Shown: in pieces, positions 1 through 10,845 of the stretch
How positions within the stretch are numbered: the first letter of the stretch is position 1
Layout of the letters: every line of letters begins with the position of its first letter
Assembly: GCA_039720395.1 (NCBI GenBank)
Contig: CM077832.1
Coordinates: 27,577,763 to 27,641,762 of the forward strand
DNA length: 64,000 bases
Reading direction: 5' to 3'
DNA from: Liquidambar formosana
Lineage: Eukaryota > Streptophyta > Magnoliopsida > Saxifragales > Altingiaceae
Translations under genes and position numbers: made by a program
The notes under the pieces: generated by a model
Seen by the model: the letters and a program-made list of their open reading frames with translations, nothing else
What the model was told of the DNA's origin: nothing
Database searches by the model: none

Positions 1-522
1 ATCATTCTCGTGGTTTCTTTTATTTGCTACTATGCTTTCGTGGCTAGAGAACAAGTTGAGTTGCATAAGCATCCCAACAATTCAAATGCAAAAAAAGTAC
101 CTTCTAAAATAAAGAAAATTCGAAAGTCGGGCTACAGAACAAGTTGATTGGATATGTTCCAATCTAGCTCTAACTAGATTGGATATGTTACATCTGATGA
201 TTCCATTACATCTGTTGAGGAAAGCGCTTGAGGACGCTCAATGTAGAAATGGTGATATGCTGGCAAAGTTGGACGGCCTTATGCAATTCAAGGTCACCAG
301 TAGAAATGGTGTTGCATTGTCTAAGCGTAGTTGTTAGTCATTATAAAATTTTCTTATTTTGTAATGCAAAGGATATGTGTCTGTTTGAAATTTATGCCAC
401 TTTGAAGTTTTTTTTTTTTTTTTTTTTTGTTTTTTTGGTCCCTTGAAAGTTGAAATGTATATATAACCAGTATCTTGTTCTCTTGCCTTCTTGTACTGTC
501 TGATACTTTAATTTAAATCCAG
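1..522. other. Intergenic or intronic DNA, no supported gene
   Basis: AT-rich sequence with a T run near 408-428. Around 220-280 the + strand can be read as LEDAQCRNGDMLAKL, faintly like the coiled-coil tail of myosin XI. The frame is not sustained and I do not count it as an exon. It may belong to the same rearranged block as the myosin exon at 523-713. Confidence 0.4.
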
Positions 523-713
523 GGATTTTGCTCGTCTCCTTCTCCTGCCAACCTTGCTGCAGCTGGACTTGATGTAGTACACCAAGTTGAAGCCAAATAC
601 CCAGCTTTACTTTTCAAGCAACAGCTCACAGCATTTGTGGAGAAACTGTATGGAATCATTTGGGACAAGCTACGAATAAGGAATTGTATTCATTGCTTTC
701 CTTGTGTATCCAG
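523..713 (+). pseudogene. Single-exon fragment of a class XI myosin (dilute/globular tail domain)
   Basis: The + strand reads [10 protein letters not shown], then [19 protein letters not shown] and LYGII. This is the highly conserved start of the dilute (globular tail) domain of plant class XI myosins, the actin motors that move organelles. An AG acceptor precedes the exon at 521-522 and a GT donor follows at 714-715, so it was copied as genomic DNA with its intron borders. The frame breaks at about 671-679: the expected [12 protein letters not shown] continues in another frame, so the piece cannot code. No other convincing myosin exon is visible in the window. It lies upstream of the first visible aspartyl protease exon and is probably inside an intron of that gene. 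The family assignment rests on recognised motifs; how it got here is inferred. Confidence 0.8.
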
Positions 714-938
714 GTCACTTGAAATTCAATTTGCTTTCTTCCTCTTATATTTTTATTATTTTTATTAGTAGATGATACCTTTTACATGCCAATGTTGTGC
801 TATACATGCTGTGATCTTAAAACTCTTATAGTGCTGTCAACAACACAAACCAGCTGTTCATCTTTTTTAAGTGTCCTTAAAAAATTTTCATCCGACATAA
901 AATGTATTGAATGAGCCATGTTATCATATTATATGCTA

Positions 939-940
<2 letters not shown>

Positions 941-975
<35 letters not shown>
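941..975. repeat. (TA)n microsatellite
   Basis: An uninterrupted run of TA dinucleotides, in the interval just upstream of the first visible aspartyl protease exon. Confidence 0.95.
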
Positions 976-978
<3 letters not shown>

Positions 979-1039
979 CTAAAATAACGTTGTTTGATCG
1001 GACATTCAATTTAGGCTGATCTTGAGTGTATATTTGCAG

Positions 1040-3451
1040 ATTATAAAGGAAAGTTTTCACCTTAAACAGATAGAGGGTCCTGACCCAAATTTTAATGATA
1101 TTTGTTTCTTGGGTGCTGGAAGGTATTGCTATAGTAAATCATATATCTGTCATTTTAGCATCTCTTGGTTGATTAGTTGTGCTGGCACTACCTTTCAGTG
1201 ATTTACTTGAATTGTGCTTCAGGGATGTCTCCCAACTCTCAAAGACCTTTCCAGATGTTAACATGGTATTTAGCGATGGACAAAAGCTGTCATTGTCTCC
1301 AGAAAACTACTTGTTTCGGGTAATTTGGCTAGTTCTCTTTCTTAACACTATGCCTTCTTAAAATTGACAGTGGGCCTCTAATTGCTGGCATAGCTGATTT
1401 AAAATGTTTTGAGTATGTTGTTGTATAAGCTGGTGCTCTTGATAATCATTGTTTAATGTATTTATATTTGATAACATATCTTTTTTCATTATATTTTTTT
1501 CTTGGTATGCTTTGAAGCATACAAAGGTTTGTGGTGCATATTGCCTGGGAATTTTCCCCAATGGAAAGGATTCAACTACTCTTTTAGGAGGTATTTTCTA
1601 CATTTTTTTGTGAGAACACAGCACTCTCTCTCTCTCTCTCTCTCTCTCTCCCCCCCCCCCCCCCCCCCAAAAAAAAAAAGGGGTAAAACATGCCTGTGCA
1701 TGAGTCTCTCTATATCTCTGTTTATCTGTGACAGGAATTGTTGTCCGTAATACCCTTGTGACTTATGATCAGGAGTCTGACAAGATTGGCTTCTGGAAAA
1801 CTAATTGTTCTGAACTATGGAAGGGACTGCATATTCCTGGAGCTCCTGCACCCGCACCTGTAGTTCCCTTTAGCAGGAATTCAACTATAGAAATGTCTCC
1901 TATGCCAGCTCCAAGTGGATTGCCTCAAAATGTTTTCCCAGGTAGAGAAAGTCTGCCATGATTTAGTTCATTGCTGGACTGGTTACTTGTTGGCCACTTA
2001 TTTTTTATTTTTATTTTTTGAACTTATAATTCTTGCAAAATGTTATGAATAAACACACTTAAAATTGTTACTTCCAAGTAACTTTCAAGTATATCTACTC
2101 AATTTTAGATAAGTTATGGTTTGGCTAATCAGTTTATTGTTTTAGTTTTAACAAGTTTTAAGGAGGCATAAAATGTTTGGTCTATTTGACTTCTCCCGCC
2201 ACTGCAGAAGAATCAAGTTGGGAACATATTACGATTGGGCTTTCCTTCTGTTGCAATTTTGGCTTCCCTTCTGTTGCAATTTTGGGATTTATATAAATGA
2301 GGGTCTGATTATCTTATTGGGATGGGAAATCCATAGTGAAGTCAGGTTGGAGCTGCTGTGGGTGTATTTACCCCCATAAAATTATGCTTATTCAATTGTA
2401 TTCTTTGATACATATAATTTTTAATTGGGCATCCTGCATCTTTTAAAATTAAACTGAGATACTAATAATCGAGATTTGGGCAGTTAAGCGGGTTTAAAGT
2501 GGGTTATGCAATACTAGGTTGTATAGGGGCATATTGGGCCTTGTTAGGCCAATTGGGTCAGGTTTGGTTGCCCTCTCCCAAATCCACCCACTGACATCTC
2601 TTGATCTCGTTAAATCTTTAGTTCATATAAAACATACAATTTTGCCACTAGAATCTAATGAGGGCAATATTATATATCTAAAATAGTAGTCATCTTTATT
2701 TTTGACTGACTTGTGTTTATATGCTTTTGATGCTTACTTCTATTTTTTGCAACTTTGATTGTGGATCCTGTCTGACATATTTACTCTTCAAGTTTTATCC
2801 GTAGGCAAATTTCGGATTGGTCTCATAACATTTCACATGTCATTTAACATGAACTACTCCAGTGCGAGGCCTAACTTCACAGAACTTGCAGAGTTCATTG
2901 CTCACGAGTTGGAAGTCAGTGCTTCACAGGTATAGTAGAGATTATCTTGCCTAGGCATGGTTTAGGTAATTAGAGATACCCAGTGGCTGAAGTGAGAACT
3001 ATTTGAACAACATCTGTTTTGAAGTTTATTTTGGTATTATTTAGGGGTGTCAACTTTTAGTAGACCCCAGACAGACACCAAGCAACCTGCTTGGTTTTTT
3101 TGGGCTTGCATATGGCTTTTGACACATTTAAGGTTTGGATTGCCACCCGGGAAAAAAGGAAAAAGATAAGAGAATTTAGTAGGAATAAACTGGTTTGACT
3201 GCTTGGATGTGGCTATGTGGGTTGGTAGATATTTTAATGGGTCTGGTGTGGATTTGAGCCTTCCAATGGGATTAATAAATGGCTTGGGGTGGGGTTGAGG
3301 AGCTGAGCATATAGCCATCACCATTGTATCTGAGCTTTTTTGTCTTGTTGCCACCTCTAGATCCCTAGTATCTTTCTTGTAGTGCTTTTGAATCCATCTC
3401 ACTCAGTGCACTGGTGTCTCTGTATTTTACTTTGTCTTTGCAGATTTAAAT

Positions 3452-3486
<35 letters not shown>

Positions 3487-5236
3487 GGTTTATTAGCAAT
3501 GCCAATTGTTTTACTTCAGGTCCATTTATTGAACTTCACTTCCAAAGAAAATGTTTCCCTCGTAAGGTGGGCCATATTTCCAGCTGAATCTGCCGATTAC
3601 ATCTCTAATACCACAGCTATGGTAATACTACTCTCCTGACACTGCAAGAAGTATTTGTACACACTACTGTTGCCCTTCCTATTAACTGGCTATAGTATCA
3701 CACTTAATGCATATTTATTGTCTGCAGAGCATAATTCTGCGCTTAACAGAGCATCATATGCAGCTTCCAGGGAGCTTTGGAAGTTATCAGTTGGTTGAAT
3801 GGAATGTTCATCCACAAATGAAGAAGTATGTTCAATTTTATTTTATTTAAACTTTATCTGCATGGTTATATTCCATTTTTGAGTTTTTCACTTTGTTGCA
3901 TTGCTTTTCCACTGAACTAAGATTCTATTTGAAGCACTAGGGGCTGTTAATAAAACCCAAAAATCTGGCTTGCCTATTTCGGACCCAGTTCAAATCAATG
4001 GGACTGCTTTGGTTTGTGCTAAAGATAACATATAGGGTTCAGGGTATTACTTAAAATCCCTATTTTTGGAGAAGAATTTAAAGCATTTCTTGCCTTGTTC
4101 AAAGTTCAATCTTACTCTGTATAATACTCATCTCTCTGTTCAACTGGCCTAAACATGTAAAACCTGCAGACTGCAGCATTGAAGTTTAGGTTAAATTGCA
4201 ACATTACCCCACTAATCAATGCATTTAAAAAGTTCATGTTTTTAATTTTTTTTTTTTCTCTTTCGAAACAGAATTGATGTGGCACACTTCATTGATGCAT
4301 TTGCAATGTGGACCACTCGACCACCATTGCATTGTCACCTTGCACTATTTCAATGTATTGATTAGTGCCTGGTGACAATGCAATGGTACAGTACTGCAGG
4401 TGGTGGACTGGTGGGGTATGGTTGGCCTAGCATTTTTCTTTTTCTTTTATTTTTATTTTATTTTATTTTTGGGGTGGGGGTGGGGGTGGGGATGGGTGAG
4501 GGGAGTGTTGCTGTGTGGTTGGTTTATGGTGGTGGTGGAAGAGGCAATGGCAGTGTCGCACAGCAACAATGAGATTTTGGTGTGGCACAGTACTGGTGGT
4601 GGTGGCAGGCTTTTGAAATTATGATTCTATAGTATGTTTATTTTTCTTTCTTTCTTTCTTTCTTCTTCTTCTTCTTCTTCTTCTTCTTCTTCTTCTTTTT
4701 TTTTTTTTTTTTTTTTTTCCTTTGGGCCGACTGATAGGAGAACTCACATACTCACGTAGAGTTGAAAGTAAGAACCCTACACCCTTATTAGGATGGGACA
4801 TACCATTAGGCCCAAGGGCCAGCCATTGGCAATACTATAGTACATATTAAGTTTAATCAATTAGATCTGATTAGGTTTTATTTATTTTACTTTTATGCCT
4901 ATCAATTTTTCATCAAGGACAAAGGGATAATCCTTTTTAGCAGTCTTAAGAAAGTAGTTTCCTTGGCAAAGCACTCAAATTTTTAGCCCGTGCATCCTTT
5001 TCAATTTTTTCTTTGAATTTTTTCTGGCTTCCTGTCTGCAATGCCTGATATTTACACACATAAATATATGCATCTTTTTATCTTTTCTTTCTTTCTGGAA
5101 GCAGTCGAGCTTCCAGACTCTACTGCTCTGTTCTTCACTTCTTTGGATGTGTATCTTTTTCATTCATGTCTGGGTTCTTCTGGAGTGGTGCAGGACATGG
5201 TGGGAGCAGCCCCTTTTTTTTTTGACACAGAGGTAG
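1040..5236 (+). CDS. A1 aspartyl protease family gene, 3' part (eight exons visible)
   Basis: Exons, all with AG/GT borders and compatible phases: 1040-1122, 1223-1319, 1518-1590, 1735-1941, 2805-2929, 3520-3621, 3728-3825 and 5194-5236. Joined, they encode about 275 residues without a stop until TAG at 5234-5236. Recognisable stretches are GPDPNFNDICF, FSDGQKLSLSPENYLFR, GAYCLGIF, TTLLGGIVVRNTLVTYD, KIGFWKTNCSELW and, near the end, GSYQLVEWNV followed by KKTWWEQ. This is the C-terminal half of the plant membrane-anchored A1 (pepsin-like) aspartyl proteases of the Arabidopsis At5g43100/At3g50050 type. The exons with the two catalytic Asp motifs (DTGS, DSGTT) are not visible; they lie left of the window or are lost. 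In relatives a transmembrane helix follows TWW(Q/E)Q. Here the frame stops seven residues after that motif (PLFLTQR), so the anchor is missing or spliced from an exon I cannot identify. It may be a live gene with its 5' end outside the window or a truncated copy. Confidence 0.75.
1624..1679. repeat. Compound (CT)n-Cn-An low-complexity tract
   Basis: CT repeats pass directly into a run of about 19 C and then a run of A. The tract lies in the intron between the third and fourth aspartyl protease exons, 55 bp upstream of the fourth exon's acceptor. Confidence 0.95.
3451..3485. repeat. Poly-T run in intron
   Basis: A T homopolymer in the intron before the sixth visible aspartyl protease exon, 35 bp upstream of its acceptor. 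Confidence 0.9.
4469..4506 (+). repeat. G-rich tract with four or more G runs
   Basis: Runs of four to five G separated by single T or short AT spacers, in the long last intron of the aspartyl protease gene. The pattern fits a G-quadruplex-forming sequence on the + strand. It is followed by a GTGGTGG-rich stretch to about 4610. Confidence 0.7.
4641..4718. repeat. Pyrimidine tract: (TTTC)n, (TTC)n, Tn
   Basis: Consecutive TTTC and TTC microsatellites ending in a T run, all pyrimidine on the + strand, inside the last intron of the aspartyl protease gene. Confidence 0.95.
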
Positions 5237-6889
5237 TCCAGTCTACATATTTCCAGACTCATAAAATATTTTGTTCCACCAGAGTTGATGTTCCAAGGAG
5301 ATGAGATCTGCAATACTTGTTGTAAAATGGAAAACATACTGCAAACTACCCATATTTTCAGTGTAATGTATTTGGGAAACTATTTGTAGATCAAAACATA
5401 CAGGGTCTTCCCCTTAAAGGAAAATTTTAACAGATATTCATGGTAGCAATTTTTTTTTTTGGGTATTGAACTGTGAAAACTGAGTACTTAAAATTAATCC
5501 GGTTTATCATTCTCTTCTTTAATTTTATGGGTGCTAACAGATGTTACAATGTCATACTTCACTTATTTGTTTCGTTGACCAATCGAACATTTCCATTCCC
5601 ATCCTCATCCCCTGCCCTTCTTCTCCCTGAAGAAAAAAAAAATAATAATAATCTCGCGCAATGCATCATTGGTGGAAATCGCAGCTGCCAATTCTCTATC
5701 GTAGGCACTGTAAATTTGTAATTATTGATTAGATGAATTAAATAAGCGTTAGCATATGTTTGAAGTGAATTTGTATATAGTAGACACCATTGTAGAGTAG
5801 TAAAAAGACACAAACTGATTTGATCTCGGCATCTCTTTACTTTTTCCTGAGCTTGAACTCATTTGATCATTTATCAAAGTTCTCTTGCAAAATTCACCAA
5901 AAGAGGATCTATTGTTATATTGAATAGGAATACTTAAGGTGGCTGTTAATGTATGCAGTATTTGTATGCAGTACTTGTTAATACATTTTAATACATTTAT
6001 CTTTTAGTCAATGAAGTGCCACATAAATTCTTCCATCTTCAATTGAGCAAGTTCTAATTTTCTATTTGTAGGACTATGCCTCTTATACGAAAGGGAATTT
6101 GTTGTTTGAGCAATATCAAAGTGGGGATACTGCATTGATGAATTATCAAGAGTGCCAGGTGCATCCCCAATCTTTTTGTATGTTACTATTATTCAGCTGA
6201 CTTGATTAGTAGGTTTCAAAGTTATAAAAATAATTTCATATGGAACCTTAAAAGGAATAAGCATTTTGTTGATTTAAGTTGAAATTTGTCTTGCATATTA
6301 TTCAGGATTTTACTTTATTTGTTCCCAGTATTTCATTGAAACTTCTTTATTCCCTGTTCATATTGGCCCAAAATAGGGTCCAACACACTTAAGCTTGATG
6401 ATCGTTCGTTTGGTTGATTGAATATTGTAGATGACTAAATAGGGTTGTTTATGGGGAACTAGGAAAATATGGCAACATATATATAGAATCAAGTTTTGTG
6501 CTGCAAACGCGTTGATGAGTTAAAACCAAGTATTCTGATTAACTTTTGTATGCTCCAGGATTGAATCGTAGCTGAGAAGTGCAAGAAGGTGTTCTATTGG
6601 TGACGAAGAGATCAAGAGTTCAAAGATATTTTCACTTTTTGTTTGATGTTATCAACTTATCGACTCTCAGTTTTTGTTTATTACTTAATGTATCAAAGAC
6701 CATTCAAAAATATATTCATATGATTATATTAAATTATGTCAGTCGTTTATTGAATGAACTTTTTTTCTTATTGTGTGGTGATTTTGTTTTTACATAGGTT
6801 CATATGGATTCTCTTATTGCTAAATGGAAGCTCAAATTTTTTTTTTTTAAATTTTTTTTAATCATGCGATGGATATATTTGTCCCTAAG
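5237..6889. other. Sequence 3' of the aspartyl protease, one exon-like block, otherwise nothing identified
   Basis: At about 6072-6158 there is an AG-preceded open block followed by GTGCAT. It reads DYASYTKGNLLFEQY and so on for 29 codons. I do not recognise it, and it does not resemble the transmembrane tail expected for the protease. Two in-frame stops (TGA, TAG) lie just after position 6560, where a following exon might start. The rest is AT-rich. Confidence 0.35.
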
Positions 6890-7548
6890 AGTCATTGAGA
6901 TAGATATAATCATCCTAATGTAATTTATTTGAATGATGGAAGCTCAATCTTTTTATAAAAAAAATAAATAAATAATCATGCGACGGTTATATTAGTCCTT
7001 AGGACTCATTGAGATGGATATAACTGTCCTAATGTAACATAAGTTGGAAAATCGAACATTGAGATGGATATACCGTCCTATTGAGGTCATTGAGACGGAT
7101 ATAACCGTCCTAGTGACGTCATTGAGATGGATATAACCGTCTTAATGTAACATAAGCTCGAAAATCTCAACATTGAGACGGATATAACCGTCTTAGTGAC
7201 GTCATTGAGATGGATATAACCGTCATAATGTAATTTACTTAAGGTGGAAAATCTCAACATTGAGATGGATTTAACCTGTCCTAGTGACGTCATTGAGACG
7301 GATATAACTATTCTAATGCACTTTACTTAAGTTGGAAAATCTCAATATTGGGACAGATATAACCGTCCCAAAGGCCCATTTTTGAGATGGATATAACCGT
7401 CCTAAACATGAATAATAATATTAAAATGAGATTAGGACAGTTATATCCGTCCCAATAACTTTGCCATGGTTGTGTTTTCCGTCCTATTTTTTTATGCAAC
7501 GGGAGCAACTGGGACGGATATTGGCTTTGGGACCCTTTTGTATTAGTG
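6890..7548. repeat. Tandem GACGGATATAACCGTC-type array, possibly CACTA subterminal repeats
   Basis: About ten copies of a core CATTGAGAYGGATATAACCG, with starts near 6895, 7009, 7057, 7088, 7120, 7171, 7203, 7258, 7291 and 7346. Two unit types alternate: a short one of about 32 bp ending in GTGACGT and a long one of about 51-55 bp ending in GGAAAATCTCAA. The higher-order unit is therefore about 83-87 bp. Each core contains a small inverted repeat (GACGG...CCGTC). The array ends near TATTAGTG at 7541-7548; on the minus strand that is CACTAATACAAAAGGG, which resembles a CACTA (En/Spm) transposon terminus with subterminal repeats behind it. I found no matching opposite end in the window. Confidence 0.6.
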
Positions 7549-7589
7549 ATGGGGACGGATTTTAAGGGTGGCAATTGGGGTCTTTTGAT

Positions 7590-7895
7590 TGAGGCACGAG
7601 AAGGTTCATAGACTTGTATGAATTAATCCTCAAGGCTCCTGCCACTATGTTTCTGTCAACATTACTTGCACCATCATGATCATCACTCAACTAGCACTGT
7701 GAATCACAAGCTTTGCTATGCCATCAATGGTGTCTCACACACAAACCCAATCACCCATCGATGGCATAGCAAAGCTTGTGATTCACAGTGCTAGTTGAGT
7801 GATGATCATGATGGTGCAGGTAATGTTAACAGAAACATAGTGGTAGGAGCCTTAAGGATTAATTCATATAAGTCTATGAACCTTCCCGTGCCTCA
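7590..7895. repeat. Long near-perfect inverted repeat (141-bp arms, 24-bp loop)
   Basis: The left arm 7590-7730 and the right arm 7755-7895 are reverse complements with no indels. I count 7 differences in 141 positions, all transitions. The loop is 24 bp. A transcript from either strand would fold into one long hairpin. This is the structure expected of a young inverted-duplication hairpin (a proto-MIRNA or hairpin siRNA locus) or of a foldback MITE. I recognise no known microRNA in the arms, and no clear target-site duplication flanks it. Confidence 0.9.
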
Positions 7896-8681
7896 GTCCC
7901 CTTTTCCCTTGACTCTTTAATGTGACCACCTCTTCCCATTGTTCTTTCTTTGTCTTTTTAATAATATAATATTTATTTCATATGAAAATTATCAATTAAA
8001 AAAATATCAAGAACTGGACTTGACTCTTGATTTGCTATGTAGGTTATAGTTCCTACTTTGAAGCCTCTATCATTGATAAAATATTAAAAAAAAAAAATTT
8101 CAAATTAGAAGACAAATTATTAATTCATATAAGAAGCAAAACATATGTTGATCCAGAACATAAAGCAAAACTCCTAACTGAAAATGGTAGCCACACATGG
8201 TTTTTGAAAATAATTTCATGTAACTGTTATTAAATAAAATAAAAAAAAACACTTTATTTGTTTCAAAATCCATAAGTTTTCAAACCACTAATATGAATTC
8301 TAATTGTTTCATTCATAATTTAGTTGTTAAATTTACTCATAAAACAATTATTAAATTTAAACTTTACTAAAAATAATTTAATTTAAATTTTTTTAAAACT
8401 AGTTACATGTAACTATTTTAAATTAAATAAATACACTTAACCAATGTAACTATTTTTTTCTTTTTACAAAATTTTATATTCATTATAGGACTTATTTCGA
8501 AAGTCTCGACAAATAGATTCCAAAAATATATTTTTTATTAAAAACTGATGTGTCGATTGAAAGTTATGCTATTTTAAAGTTTCGACACAAAAAATAATAA
8601 CTTAAGGGTAAAATTGACTTTATGTACTTAAGACTCCCACAAAAGCCCACCGTTTCATTTAAAAGTGAACTTATGGTTACA
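7896..8681. other. AT-rich intergenic DNA
   Basis: No gene seen. Short ORFs here have unremarkable composition and no motif. The sequence is strongly AT-rich with A and T runs. Confidence 0.5.
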
Positions 8682-8896
8682 TAATTTTTTGGGGAAATTA
8701 GAAATTACACCTATTAGGTGATTGCTTCTAACCAAAACCCCGCCATAAAAGTTTTTAACTCCAAAACCCCTTTTTTTAGTATACCTATTAGTTATAAGGA
8801 AATATTTTTATAAAAATTCCCATATTAACCTTTTATACCCCCAAGCTTAACATTCTCACGTTCTTCTTCTCTCTACATTCTCTCCCTCCTTCCCAT

Positions 8897-9124
8897 GGTT
8901 CCATTGGCGATCAAGGTCTGACCACCAGATTGGACAGCTATTCGACTTCTAGCACACAAGCGACACCAGCGACGACACCATCTAGCCACGGCGACGAACC
9001 ATAACCTGCACAACGGTTCCCACAGGTGATCAAGCTCCAACCACCAAATATGACGGCTATTCGACTTTCTGCACACGAGCGACACCGGTGACGACACCAT
9101 CCAATCATAGCGGCGAACCATGAC
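8897..9124. repeat. Tandem duplication inside MULE A, period about 118 bp
   Basis: Two diverged copies start with GGTTCC at 8897 and 9015. Both contain GCTATTCGACTT and GAGCGACACC-like blocks and end in GGCGAACCAT-like sequence. GC content is much higher than in the flanks, which would fit captured host sequence. The minus-strand ORF across it looks like a by-product of the repeat. Confidence 0.75.
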
Positions 9125-9316
9125 ATGTACACCTACTATGAACCAGACTGCTTCCATTCTCTTCTCTTTCTCTCTCTTTCCCCATTCACCCACGGGTATC
9201 TTCTTCGTCTTCTTCTTCTTATTGTTTCCTTCTATTTTATTTTCTATTTTCACTTTTTCCCACTAGATCTATCACAATGGGCGAAAATCAGCCATGGTTT
9301 TCTTCTCCCTCTCTTA

Positions 9317-9780
9317 TTCTAACAATATGTTGTTACTGTTGCACACTATTTTTGTAACAATATGATTTGTAATTGTGTTTTTTTAATATGGAACAATATA
9401 TTGTTACTATGCAACTAAAATTTTCGAGTTAGTACGTCTGATAGCATGTTTTTGTTTCGCCAAGAGTATCATGTTACTGTCTATAGTACTGTTTTGAGTA
9501 TGTATACCTTGGAATTCATATTTTTTGTTTCAAATAGTATGATGATACTGTCACCCATTGTTAATTAGAATTCATATTCTAACAATATGTTGATACTATT
9601 GCACACTATTTTTGTAATAGTGCGATTGTAGGTTTGTTTTTTTAATATGGAACAGTATGTTGTTACTGTACAACTAACATTTTGTGTTGGTACGTATCTA
9701 TTATCATATTTTTGTTTCACTGAAAAGTATGATATTACTGTCTAAATTACTATTCTGAATATGTATACCTTGGAGTTCAT
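9317..9780. repeat. TACTGTT-rich tandem array in MULE A, period 260 bp
   Basis: TTCTAACAATATGTTG occurs at 9317 and again at 9577, followed by parallel sequence. Each unit contains several AACAGTA/TACTGTT-like words. The elements at 52,375 and 63,020 have related word usage with different periods. Confidence 0.7.
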
Positions 9781-10492
9781 CTTCTTTAGCCATGGCAATA
9801 GATTTGGTATCCATAAAGCAAGTTGGGTTTGAAGAAGTAGTAGAAGAAAAAGAAGAAGAAGAAGAATGGGAGGGGAGGCATTCGGCTATAGTACCAGATT
9901 TGAAAAACCAGACCTTTTTATCCAACGACAATTGGACCTTCTTTGACTAGCGTCTTGCCATGGATGTTGTCTTCTTCTTCTTCTTTTTCTTCTTCTTTTC
10001 ACCTCCAAACCTAGAAACGTTGCTTCATACGTTGCTATGTATAAACATTTGAAAGGTTTATTTGCTTCGGTATATTCTTCTATATTTGCCATTAGAAACA
10101 ATGGAGGAAAAATCCTTGATTTTTGGGTTGGGGAGTAAAATGGCACGGTCGTAATAATTTAGAAGTTTTAAAATTAGGGGTGTTTTAGTCTGTACGGTGC
10201 CAAAAGGGGGTTTCACAAAACGTAATTTGTTTTGGGGTCTATTGTAAAAAGAGTATTATACTTAGGGGCTATGACCAAAATTCCCTAATTTTTTACCATA
10301 GACATGTGCATGCCTCCATAAGTCCTATATATGTGGACTTTTTAACTAATTTCTTCTTTAAAGTGCAGTGAGGGAGGGAGGATGGGATAATGGGTAGGAT
10401 TATGATAGTAATAGTTATACCAAGATACTAGCAATACCTCTGGCGATGATACCTTTTCAAACTCTCAGGTGAAAGGTGGTAAAATCCATTGG

Positions 10493-10845
10493 TTGACAAT
10501 ATAATAGGAAAACTATTATTTACATCGGAAAACATGGGGAGTAAAATTAAGAAAAAATCACAGCAAAAATATGGGGTATCACCTTGATTACTTACCATAT
10601 CCTTAGTTGACAATAAAATATATAGGAAAACTATTATTTACATCGGAAAACATGGGGAGTAAAATTAAGAAAAAATCGCAGCAAAAATATGGGGTATCAC
10701 CTTGATTACTTACCATATCCTTAGTTGACAATAAAATATATAGGAAAACTATTATTTACATAAAAAAACATAGGGAGTAAAATTAGGAAAAAATCACAAC
10801 AAAATATATGGAGATCACCTTGATTTCTTACCGTATCTATGGAGG
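10493..10845. repeat. Tandem repeat, three copies of about 114-118 bp
   Basis: Copies start with TTGACAAT at 10493, 10607 and 10725. The first two are almost identical, including GGAAAACTATTATTTACATC and GGGGTATCACCTTGATTACT. The third is more diverged. No coding potential is seen. Confidence 0.9.

Larger units (their letters stand above)
8691..10285. mobile_element. MULE-type DNA transposon A (non-autonomous), 9-bp TSD
   Basis: The termini are GGGGAAATTAG at the left and AAAATTCCC at the right. They are flanked by an exact 9-bp duplication TAATTTTTT (8682-8690 and 10286-10294), the target-site length of Mutator-like elements. The reverse complement of the right end (GGGAATTTTGGTCATAGCCC) matches the left end of the element at 52,375, and the left end matches that element's right end, so the two are the same family in opposite orientation. 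There is no transposase. Inside are a duplicated 118-bp unit (8897-9124), GAAGAAG stretches and a TACTGTT-rich tandem array (about 9317-9780). Confidence 0.85.

Noticed and set aside
4619..4801. Arg/Lys-rich minus-strand ORF
   Set aside because: It is the translation of the TTC/TTTC/T pyrimidine tract and not a basic protein.
8873..9253. 126-codon Trp/Arg-rich minus-strand ORF in MULE A
   Set aside because: Its repeats mirror the 118-bp tandem duplication of the DNA. No recognisable domain; GC-rich captured or amplified sequence explains the open frame.
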